DNA of 64,000 bases from NCBI GenBank assembly GCA_015179125.1, contig WHVA01000447.1:1-64000 (forward strand). The letters run 5' to 3'. This DNA comes from Gautieria morchelliformis (taxonomy: Eukaryota; Basidiomycota; Agaricomycetes; Gomphales; Gomphaceae). Positions 44,080-54,439 of this stretch are shown here, piece by piece. The notes under the pieces were generated by a model that was given only the letters and a program-made list of their open reading frames with translations, was not told where the DNA came from and searched no databases. The translations under genes and the position numbers were made by a program. The first letter of the stretch is position 1, and each line of letters begins with the position of its first letter.

Positions 44080-44620
44080 GGCCTAGTGGATGTACGTCTT
44101 CGACGTCATTTCTTTTTCGTTCCCCAGTTCACCCGCTTCTTTCCGCACCCAGGTCAAGCATGCCGTGTCCTTTTATGGCTGCCAATTTCAGGTATTTTTT
44201 ATGCCTTTGCTGATGGACGTCGTACCTGACATTCGTTGTATGCGTGAGCACCTGTGCACTGATGGTACAGGGCATGGTTCTGAACCCGTTCCTTTTCTTT
44301 ATAGTCTACCATGACAGGTTGCCTTTTTATTTCCTGTTTTTCTTATGTGCAGGGGGTACGTCCTAAACCTTATTTCTTTTTCGTCCCTGGGTTCACCCTC
44401 TTCTTTCCTCACCCAGGTGGACCTCTCCATGTCATTTTATGGCTGTCGATTTCGGGTATTTTTTGTGCCTTTGCTGACGGACATCCTACCTGACATTGGT
44501 TGCACACGTGAGCATCTGTGTAGTGATGGTATGGGACATGGTTCTAAACCTGTTCCTTTTCTTTATAGTCTACCACGACGGGTTGCCTTTTGATTCCCTG
44601 GTTTTCTTACATGGTCATTT
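44080..44620 (+). repeat. Tandem duplication with two related reading frames
   Basis: Copies at about 44085-44325 and 44345-44590 share TTTCTTTTTCGT, CACCCAGGT, TTTTATGGCTG and TCTTTATAGTCTACCA. In both, one frame stays open and encodes a related peptide: VSFYGC, then VFFMPLL or VFFVPLL, then REHLC and GHGS, PVPFLYSLP. No family recognised. Conservation of the frame is suggestive but the copies are similar enough for this to be chance. Confidence 0.6.
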
Positions 44621-44702
44621 GTCGACGTCCCATGTGACAATAAAAACTTGCATCAAGAAAAAGTATACTAAGTAAATTTATCAGGGAAGTGAATGTCACA
44701 AT

Positions 44703-46803
44703 TCAAAGAGCTCTAAGTAATACACCTTTATATACAATATTTGTGGTTTGCACACCCTCCTCAAGCAAGACCTTAACTCTGTTCCAGTTGGTCCCTCTTG
44801 ATACACCAACATACAACTGACCATGTCCAAACACCGGATATCTCAGGTCCAGTCCAACTGTACCCAAAGACTGCCCCTGAGACTTGTTGATAGTCATTGC
44901 ATATGCCAAACACACTGGAATGGCCTCCTTTGCAGCACAAATGGCAATTCTCCCTCTGATGGCTTAATGATGATCCTGGGGATGAAAGCAACATTTCCTG
45001 CACATGGACCTGAGTTGATCCTGACCTCCAACACTCTAATGCTCATCCTCACCAACCGCAGCCTTGTCCCATTGCATAGTCCTTGCTTCTGATCTAAATT
45101 GTGCAACAGCCTCAGAGGCACTCCAGGCTTGACTTCCAAGCAAGCAGGAGGAAGACAACCCATCTCTATGGAATTCAGATACTTTGCAGGATACCGATCT
45201 GCATCATTGGATTTCATAATGGAATTTGCACAGTGTAAGACCTGAGCATCACCTGGAAACTCCCTAAACACCATAGAATTGATCTCATTGACCTCAGTGT
45301 TTCTGGCACAGAGGATGGCCTGCTCCAAAAAGTAATTGTCCTGGGCAGGGACTGGATTTCCAATGCCAGGGTATATTCCCTAAATCAGCTCTGCAACTCC
45401 AGGGCCGCAAACCATGTGTTGAGGAAGTGAGAAGGTATGATCCAGTGGGAGATCCTTTCCCTGGCCCACATTCTGCAGCCATTCTGCAAACCTGGCTCTG
45501 TCAGGGTCATTTCTCACCTGCATGTTCTCTGTCAGATGGAGGACCTTGATCTTTGGCCACAGATACAACTTCTGAAGGGTAGCTCCCATGATATCCTCCT
45601 TGGAGCGTTTAGGGACAATTGGGAGAGTCTGCTGAAATTCACCTCCAAAGGTGACTGTGATGCCACCAAAGGGTCAGTCAGGCTGGTCAAGGAAATCCTC
45701 AGTGTCCTGTCAATGGCCTCTATGGCATGGTGATGCTGCATTGCAGCCTCATCCCAGATGAGGAGACTGGAAAGTCTCAGCATTTCAGCCTTGTCAGAGT
45801 TCTTTGTGATGAAGGAGAGAGAGCGCTCATGCACACGAATGGGAATTCCAAGCATGCTATGAGAGGTTGTACCCTTAGTGAGGATAAGTGCAGCCATTGC
45901 AGATGAGGCTACTGCAATCACAATGAGGCTCTCCACTCTACAGGAGTGGATTAGAGTGTTCCATGTGAATGATTTCCCAGTGCCACCTGAGCCAGTGACA
46001 AAAAACATTTGTCCATCAGAATTCCCCTGAGCATCTTTGGCCAGTGCTGACTGTAATATCTGATCATGTGCAGACCTTTGCCCCTCATTCCTTGGGAACC
46101 TCCTCATCAGCCTTCCTCCTCTCTTCAATGGCATTATACTCCCTCTTCTCAGCTATGAACCTGTTTCCAATGAGGTCCTCCCACTCGCCTGCCACCCAAG
46201 GCATATCTTCAAAGCTGCTCAAGGACATTCCACCCTGCTGGAGGATTTTATCCAAGAGAATGAGGCTGAAATCATAAACCTGATCGTCCCGTGGATCCTG
46301 CATATGGTATCTGATTTGGAGCCGATGTCTGAGATCATCACATATGTACTCCTTGAAGCCATCCCATAGTCTGCTGGGATCTGATGGATTGCAATGGCCA
46401 AGGATGGTGGCAAAGAGACATCTGAGCTGAGCACCTGTTTTCATGCCACTGGCTTCCTGGAGACACAACCTCAACTCCTGATTGTCATCCAGAAGTCCCC
46501 TTGCACAACAGGCCTCCTTGTAAGTAGCATATTATATGCCATCCACTGACCTAAGCTCCTCAAAGGATCTAGTCCCCTTGACCACTGTGAGGAGAGTGCA
46601 CACAAAAAATCTCTCTCCTGATTTTGGGCTTGCAAAATGAAGGCAACCGATGCTATATCCTGATTGGCATGGTGTACATACCTTTTCCGTTGATCTCCAG
46701 GTAAACTGCTCAGGAAACTCCACATAGAGCAGATCACATGCTTTAGGGTAGATATCATTGGCCTCAAAGTAAGACATGAGCAGTGTCTTTTTCGCCTCAA
46801 CCC
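44703..46803 (-). pseudogene. Helitron Pif1-like helicase, degenerate
   Basis: Reading on the minus strand: SYFEANDIYPKACDLLYVEF, GERFFVCTLLTVVKG, an internal stop at about 46530, then GAQLRCLFATILGHCNP. After a frameshift near 46090 come Walker A TGSGGTGKSF (about 45995), SSLLIWDEAAM (Walker B) and KIKVLHLTENMQV; later [30 protein letters not shown] and [14 protein letters not shown] to the end. These are the Pif1-family helicase motifs of Helitron proteins, which unwind DNA during rolling-circle transposition. Several stops and frameshifts make it non-functional. Confidence 0.85.
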
Positions 46804-47487
46804 TGAAAAGAATAAAAGTTTCTAATAATACTTGGTCAAATAGGTATATAATTCAAACTTCAAGATGAAGTCTAATCGAGTAGGAGTCAATATGAGAGAT
46901 AACAGTTCGCACAAATGATATGTGCAATAAAACAAGATACACACGAATAATGTGTGTCGGTGCGATGCTTCGTATGTCGAATAAGTGAGTACAATTGACT
47001 GGACTTGTACTATACACACGATGTTCTTTTAACTAGTGTATAGAATGAACTAAGACGGCTATGTGCGACCGGCGTATGAAGATGCAGATGTTAGGACGGG
47101 GTTTGGTGTACCGGTAGCTGCGGAATGTATATATGGGTTCTATCGAATGGGAGGAATGGAGTATGATGTGGATATTAGAAGCGAGTGATGTGGAAGACAG
47201 AAGAGAGAAAAGAAAAGGAGATATGAGTGGCCGGCGGGCTAGCCGTCGTGCCACTCCATGCATCAGACTCGCTCAGGTTCGGGGATGTGTCCGCGGTTTG
47301 ATACATCGACCGCCAATCCGTGGCCCTTCAGAATGATGCAATTTGTAGGTTTTGTGGGTACGAATGGGACCGAGGAGATGAGTATGTATCGGTGTGGATC
47401 AGGTGGCTAGTGTGGACGTGTATGTGAAGTGTGAGCTGGGGATATGGTATTTTGGATTAAATGGATGATACTCGTGATTTCATAACA
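46804..47487 (-). mobile_element. Solo LTR family E inside the Helitron
   Basis: The 684-bp element runs (minus strand) from TGTTATGAAATCACG to TTATTCTTTTCA. Perfect 5-bp duplications AACCC flank it at 46799-46803 and 47488-47492. CATATATACATTCC on the minus strand is a likely promoter. Its excision joins the Rep and helicase parts of the Helitron gene. Confidence 0.92.
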
Positions 47488-48300
47488 AACCCTTTCCAGG
47501 ATGTTCCACATCCTGGTTGGGATCAAAGATGATTATGTGGTGGTCCTTTTCATGGACTGGCAGTGCCATGACTGCAGGCACCTGGGTGTGGATTTCCTCC
47601 TCCAGAAACCTCCAACAGGCCTCATGAGCACTGACATAGCAAGCATCCAGGTACTGCTTAATTTCATCCTTGATGAGACCCAACTCCATTGTGGTCCAAT
47701 CATGGCCCTTGTAGAGATACTTGTGGATATACTTGATACACCTCACATTGATGGTGCAGGGTTGATGTGACACCAGAGTTTGAGCAAGAGCAGAGCAGAG
47801 TATGGAACGACCTATCTGTTGTCCAGCATGTCACCCCTGACATTGTGCTGCCTTCCATCATTGTGACAATGATACCTTGGATATCCATCCTCATTCAGAC
47901 TGGTTTCCTCACAGAATGGCTTTGGGAAGTTTTTCTTGCACTTGCCATTTTCCATGCAGGGTGCGTTTCGATTCATTTCTCCACAGGGACCATGTGTCAT
48001 CAGCTCACAGACCAACCGGTAGAGGACACGATGAGTCTCTGGATCAGGGAACTCTGCCGAAATCATATGGATGCCTGATCTTGGAATCTCTTTCAAACCA
48101 GATAAGAATATGCATGTGTGGGAGTCCCCTTTCCTGGAATTCAATGGTGTGGACGTGAGCGACGGTTTCCCCAAAAATATTTTCCTTGACAATCAAGTCA
48201 ATGAGGTATTTATTTTTCAGCTGGAACACCTGCAACACCAAGTGAGGTCTGTCCTGAGGTGTTTGTCCAGGCAACAATGCCAACGCTGCTGCGGTGAGGG
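47488..48300 (-). pseudogene. Helitron Rep (HUH nuclease) domain, degenerate
   Basis: Minus-strand fragments read LPGQTPQDRPHLVLQVFQLK, HTIEFQERGLPHMHILIWF (HMH is the HUH metal-binding motif), CMENGKCKKNFPKPFCEET, and CIKYIHKYLYKGHDW followed by DEIKQYLDACYVSAHEACW (the Tyr-containing nicking motif). The N-terminal Helitron-like domain upstream of LPGQT is missing, so the element is 5'-truncated. At least one frameshift lies near 47780-47830. Together with the helicase it was a single Rep-helicase polyprotein. Confidence 0.85.
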
Positions 48301-48960
48301 GTGAATCGTGGTGGACACACGTTGAATAAACAGATTCTTCGTCGTTGCCGAAACCGATATTTTCAGTATAGGAAGTTGCTGTGGTCAATAATGTAACTAC
48401 AGTAATGACAAAGGCGCACCATTAGCGGCGACCGGACGCTTGAAGGGTCAGATTTGTTATCACGCGTACCAACACTCCACGATGTCCGTCGCGTTCGTGT
48501 CTGCCAACGTAACTTTGCACAGCGGTCGATGAACGGAACTCCACGGCCAAGTTGTGTTAGTGCACGTGCCTGCCCGTATCGCAGCTCGCTCTCCCCGCGG
48601 TCCCCCGTCTGTCATGTCCCATGTACCCCAGTCCATGTCATAGGGAGGTTCAAGGCTCTACCTTCCACGGCGGTTGTCGTCTATTTGCTGAACATGTTGC
48701 TCCGTTTCCGAGTCCTGGTCCTGGGGCGTAATTCTCCTGGCAGTTATTCGTTTTATTTACATTGACTCGGACGCGGGCTGATACAAATGTTGGCATTTTT
48801 TTTTCTTTTTCTTTGCGGGGACAGCACAGATAAGATAAGATATCGTACGGGGGTTCTTCTGGCGGGCGCGGACTTGTAAGAGCCTTCCGGGGAAGAACAC
48901 GTGCGAGGGAAAGGAGCTCTGTGTCTGTGTCAGTCAGAAGGCGCAGATTCAAAGTCCATG
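48301..48960. other. Intergenic, no gene recognised
   Basis: Open frames are short and lack recognisable domains. This may include decayed upstream Helitron sequence. Confidence 0.35.
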
Positions 48961-48965
48961 CACGC

Positions 48966-49120
48966 CGTTGCCGGGAACAGCACCTCACCCTTCGCGCGCG
49001 CGGCGTTTCACCGTACCCAAGCCGCACACCTCCGGACCGCCATCCTCGACCTCTTCTGGGACCCGGCGAAGCTTGGTTTTTACGCCTTCGGTCGGACCTC
49101 TAACGCGCGGGGGACGGTGT
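48966..49120 (+). pseudogene. Trehalase exon fragment
   Basis: The translation AVAGNSTSPFARAAFHRTQA, then HLRTAILDLFWDPAKLGFY and RTSNARGTV, matches one exon of the full trehalase (about 52500-52660), with differences such as YAFGRTS for YDFNRTS. Flanking exons are absent. It lies 1.4 kb upstream of the full gene and in the same orientation. Confidence 0.85.
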
Positions 49121-50130
49121 GTCGCATACAAGGCTCAGTACCATCTAGAATGACAATGGGGCAAATGATAGAAGGATTATTGGGTAGAATATGTGCTGCG
49201 TGTGAAGGACCCCAACCGCAAGCGTATGGGGTATTCGAGCGGTGCTCATGCGTGTCGATTAGCGATGGCGACGCGCGTTGCTGCTCAGGAGACGTCGATC
49301 GAACACACAGGCGGACTCTGAGGCCTGGACAATTTTCGTTGTCACGTTGGCCAAACATGAATATACGTAGCTTATGATAATAATAAAACGTCTGGAACAG
49401 CTGCTCATAAGTTATTGCCTCCCTTGGTAGCTCGATGGTGAGCTTGAGCTAGAACTCTGCTCATAGATTAGACTCTGTAGCGGTGCAAATACTGCGTAAA
49501 TGCAGCTATACATCTAGAATTGCTCTCATTTACCATTCACGGTATATTTCGAAGATGCGTCTTTGTGGCGGTTTTCCGGGCCCGTAAATGCAGTGTAAAA
49601 CTCAGGTACCCTGCCTACGGTAAATATGGGCCTCGCGATCGATCGCCTGGACGGCTCGCCCGAGGATTACTGCAGAATTTTTCGCTGCACATCACTCACA
49701 GGGAGGGTACGTGCAGGCTTGGCAGCGTAGAACGCGCTCGAGGCCTGGGCCCTGCCCGAGAGCAGGGGAGGCAACGAGCCCTCGAGGCGACCCCATGGGG
49801 CCCCGTAAAAGATTTACGCAACGTTACCTGGATACTCTGCGCGTGACGTTGTCGGTTGTGGACACATGGGTTGCGGTGGGTGCAGCAGAGGTCGCTGGGT
49901 GGGAAGCTGCATCTGGGCTGGAGACCGCATGCTAACAACGCTGCTCGCAAGCTGGCCGCCGGTTGAGAGGCTGCGGCGTGTTGGTCAGCTCGTGACACGG
50001 TGTCGGTGATTGATGCATACTGTAAGTAGTGAGTGTGACCCCGGCCTGGATGTGGCCGGTCGCGAGAGAATCGAAGAGTAATCGAGCGTGGAAGTTGCCT
50101 GCATGAGTGTGAGAAAACACGTTGGTTGCT
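49121..50130. other. Intergenic; contains a 69-bp copy of SEC11 upstream sequence
   Basis: No gene recognised. 49498-49566 is identical to 62149-62217, upstream of SEC11. The stretch from about 50133 to 50541 is the trehalase promoter, repeated at 25118-25482. Confidence 0.6.
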
Positions 50131-50541
50131 GTGTGGATCAACTACAGCTATGCGCAGTTCGCGGCGCGCGAAGCGTCTCTGACTCTCGTAACGTCATTTC
50201 AGTGCCGCGTGATCGAAGGTCGGGTGTGTAAGTATGGCCTACGCGACGTGACAGCTTCCCGGTCTGGCGGCGTCACGTGCGCCGCGTGACTCGGTGGTGT
50301 AAGTATGTGCCTCGTAACAGCATCCGGGTCGCACAGACAATATCGCCCAATCTGTCTTCTGCCGGCACCGTCGCTCGTCACCATACTTAGACATTTTTGC
50401 ATCAGTCGCGTGCAGCACACGTGATCGAGCGATGACGCCCCACGACACCCGCTGTCAGGGGCCTCCGTGATCATGATCGCGTCCCGCGTGTTTTTATAAG
50501 TACCCCACGGTGGAGCGAGTGCAGTCCTCGTAGCTGCCGCC

Positions 50542-53500
50542 ATGTCCTGGGCCCCGCTCCTGCTCATCGCCAGCGCGTGTCTCGCGCCTCCTGGCGCAGC
50601 CCAGACCGTGTCCGACGCGTCCACGCCTGCACTCACCATCTCCACGTCCGTGCCCAGCCCCACCCTCCCCCTCAACGCGACCCTCCCGTCCCAGGCTGCC
50701 CTCCCGCCGCCCGAGCCATGGTGCCCGAGCGCCATATTCTGTGCCGGCGAGGTGCGTGCTGCGCCTCAGAATATCCGAGCCAGCCCCTAACGCAGCGTTG
50801 TGCCCACAGCTCCTCCAGACCCTCAACCTCGCCCAGCCGTACGTCGACTCCAAGACCATCGTCGACAAGCCCACCAACGGCACCGCGAACCACACCCTCG
50901 CCGACTTCGCCGCCCTCGCCGCCCAGGGCGTCACCAACATCACCGAGGGGCAGATCGTCCAGTTCCTCGAGCAGGATTTCGTGCGTCCTTTCTTCTTTCT
51001 TCTCTAGCGTGCGCGTCCTCACGCCATGGCGCACGCGTGTATGTAGCAAGGCGAGGGCCTCGAGCTCGAGGCGCTCCAGCTCCCCAATTTCACCGCGTCC
51101 CCGGCCTTCTTGCAGAACGTCTCCGACCCGCTCCTCAGGGCGTGGACCCAGACCGTGCACGGCTTCTGGGCCCAGCTTATCCGCGGCACGAACGCGTCCA
51201 CGCTGTGCACCGCCGGCACCTGCGAGAGCACCCTCATCCCGCTCAACCACTCCTTCGTCGTCCCGGGCGGCCGCTTCAGGGAGCAGTGTATGTGTTGCTT
51301 CTGCCTTGTGCCTTGCGGTTAAGTATGCTTGTTGATGTTTACCGTTCTGGGCTTCTCTTCTCTTTTCTTCGCGTGCAGACTACTGGGACAGCTTCTTCAT
51401 AATCGAGGGCCTCATCAAGTCCGAGCTGTTCGACATCGTCAACTCGACGCTGCAGAACTTCATGGACGAGCTCGAGCAGTTCGGCTTCATCCCCAACGGC
51501 GGCCGCATATACTACCTCAACCGGTCGCAGCCGCCCTTGTTCATACATGTGCGTCCGCGTTCGCGTTTTCTGGCAAGTGCGTGTGCGGAGACTGACCGCC
51601 CGCGCGCGCGCGCGTTGTAGATGTTGTTCAACTACGTCACGGCGTCGGGCGATACGGCTATTTTGCAGCGTGCCCTGCCGCTGGCTGAGGTGCGCACTCC
51701 AACCCCCTGCCGCACACCCCGCTCACGCCTGTTCCTACTCCTACTCACTCCCCCAGACCGAACTGCAATGGTGGCTCACCCAGCGCACCGTCAACATCAC
51801 GTCGCCCTACACGAACAAGACGCACGCCGTCGCGCACTACGCCGTCGACATAAACATGGCCCCGCGCCCCGAGGTGAATAATAAACATTTTCATCTTTGG
51901 TCGCATATTATGCACACTATCCCCCGCGTCCCGCTAATCTTAATCTTACTTACTCTTACCCATACCCCTCCGCCAGTCGTATCTCGCCGATTACCAGACC
52001 GTGCACGGCGCGGGCGCGGGGGACGTCACGCCCAACTTCACCGCGGCGGAGGCCGCCGCCATATACGCCGAGCTCGCGAGCGGCGCCGAGACAGGTGCGA
52101 TTATTCATTATTCATTATTCATTATTATTACTTGCGGGGGCGGGGGCGGGGGCGGGGGCGGGGGTTGCGTGCGTGCGTGTGGGGTATGTAATCGTGGATG
52201 CTTATTTTTTGTGTTTGTGTTTGGCAGGCTGGGACTACTCGTCGCGCTGGGCGAAGGAGCCGTTCCTCGGGAACCTGACGTTCAACCTCCCCGCGCTGCG
52301 GACGCTCAACGTGCGCAACACGACGCCCGTGGACCTGAACAGCATGCTGTGTGCGTGGCATTCTTCGGTCTCGCTCTCGGTTTCATCCTCGTTTTATTCA
52401 TTTTATTTTATTTTATTTTATTTTTATTTTATATTATATTGGGACTGTCTAGACAACGCGCGGATGCTCCTGGCGGACCTGTACGACCTCCCGGCGGAGG
52501 CGTGCGCCGGGAACAGCACCGCGGGGAACAGCACGGCGCGCGCGGCGTTCCACCGCGCGCAGGCCAAGCACCTCCGCACGGCGATTCTCGACCTCTTCTG
52601 GGACCCGGCGAAGCTCGCGTTTTACGACTTCAATAGGACGTCGAACGCGCGGGGAACGGTGCGTTGCGTGTGCTGTTGATGTTTTCCCTTTTTCGTTTGG
52701 CTAAATCGGGCGTTGCTTTATTGCTTTGTTGCCTTTGTTGCGTTATTGCGTTAATTGGCGCGCGACGTTAGTTGTGGTCGGCCGCGACGTTTTACCCGCT
52801 GTGGAGCGGGATTATCCCGCACGAGGTGAAGGCGGACTGGAAGAATGCGTTTGGGGTGTTCGCGGGGCTGAATATGGTGCTGAACAAGTGCGTGGGTTTT
52901 TTTGGGGCCTTTTTTTGCGAGGCACTCGCGCGGAGAGGACTCGGACAGCGTGTCTGACTATGTGTGTGTGGTGTCATAGGTATAACGGCACGCTCCCCGT
53001 GACATTCCTCAACACCGGTCTCCAATGGTCAGCCCCCCTCTCTCTCCATGCTCCGTGCCCTCCGCCACCTTACTAACCACCACCGCCTCCTCCCCCGCAC
53101 ACCCGCACACAGGGACTGGCCCAACACCTGGCCCCCGCACCAATACATCGCGCTCCAAGCGCTCCGCGCCCTCCCCGCGCACCTCACGCGCCACGCGCTC
53201 CCGCTCCCCGGCGCGAACCAGACGACGTTCGACCTCGTCCCCGCGGGGCAGCTCGATATCGCGAGCGCGGCGCTGCTCCCCGCGCAGACCGTCGACGGGG
53301 GCGGCGGCAACGTGACGTTTGCGGCGGGCGCGGACGTGAACCGCCTGAATGGGACGGTGGTGAATGGGGGGAATGCCACGACGACGGCGGCGGGGGGGAA
53401 TGCGACGAGGGAGGGGTGGGCGAAGGCGCTGGAGAGGGAGTTGGGGAATAGATATATTACGAGTGCGTTTTGTAACTGGTGCGTTTTTGCGTTTCCCGAA

Positions 53501-54037
53501 TTTTCGGTTTCGGGGTGCGGGTGCGGTGCGAGGCGCGTGCTGAATGCTGATTGCTGACGGCCACGCGTTCTGGTTCTGGTTCTGGCTGCGACAGGCACGC
53601 GACGGGCGGGTCGATCCCGGGGCTTCTGCCGCGGCTCCCCGACGACCAGTTGAATATCACGTTGAGTCTGAATAATACGGGGATTGTGAGTCGCGTTGCT
53701 GTTGGCTGTTGGCACTGTGGTGTCTGTTCTCGGGGGTTTGTTGCTGACTGACCTATCTCCCTCCCTTCCCTCTTTTCCCTCTCTGCGAATGTAGATGTTC
53801 GAGAAGTTCTCTGTGTTGGACGTGGATGCTGCAGGACGGGGCGGAGAATACACCGTACAGGTTTGTCCTCCACTCCCCCCCTGCTTCCCCTTCCCCATCC
53901 TCCTTCTCCTTCCTGCCCATTCTTACCTCCCCACCCCTCAACAGGCCGGCTTTGGATGGACTAACGGCGTCGCGCTATGGGTCGCCGGGGAATACGGGCA
54001 GCTCCTGGTCGCGCCCGAGTGCCCGTTGCTTCTGTGA
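50542..54037 (+). CDS. Secreted GH37 trehalase
   Basis: Hydrolyses trehalose to two glucoses. The start at 50542 gives a signal peptide (MSWAPLLLIASACLAPPGAA). About 13 exons with short GT-AG introns can be joined. Trehalase signature 1 is PGGRFREQYYWDSFF (split by an intron near 51290), signature 2 is QWDWPNTWPPHQY (about 53030-53150), GWDYSSRW carries the expected catalytic Asp, and GRGGEYTVQAGFGWTNGV near the end has the conserved Gly-Gly-Glu. Many Asn-x-Ser/Thr sites and the signal peptide argue for a secreted or vacuolar acid trehalase rather than the cytosolic neutral type. The stop is at 54037. TTTTTATAAG at about 50490 is a plausible promoter. A truncated paralogue lies at 25118. Confidence 0.93.
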
Positions 54038-54439
54038 TGCTGGTGTTGAATGTTGATGTTGAACGACGAAAAAAGAGATGGAACGGAAATTATTGACGTG
54101 GACTTGTGTCATGGGTCATGGGCGGTGGCGGGTGTGATGGGCGTGAACTTGCGGGAGCTAATATATGTGTGTATATCGTGTGGGATTGTTGTGGGGTGTT
54201 TAATCTAAGAGGTTTCGAGACGATACGTGATGTACGTCGACGTCGGGGCACAGGACGGAATTGAGATTGATCCAAATGACATTGACTGCGTACGTGTGCT
54301 GCTGATGTGCATGGAAAGAGGGCGTTATAATCGTGTACAGATTTATTGAAAATTTAGCAATATAGTCATTGGCAGCATGCAGACATTCCGCATGAAAAGC
54401 ACGATCGATGCCACACGGTACCATCGCCATCTCGCACAA
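54038..54439. other. Convergent 3' flanks of trehalase and permease
   Basis: No coding frame of interest; the region holds the 3' ends of two converging genes. Confidence 0.5.

Noticed and set aside
47488..47500. The 684-bp gap in the Helitron gene as an intron
   Set aside because: Although it ends in TTTTCAG on the minus strand, it has TG...CA ends with an AACCC target duplication and a promoter string, which identify a solo LTR.
48901..49377. 158-codon plus frame as an intact gene
   Set aside because: Only the first third matches trehalase and it is one exon fragment; the rest has no coding character.
53029..53898. 289-codon minus-strand frame
   Set aside because: Antisense of trehalase exons and introns; lacks domain content.
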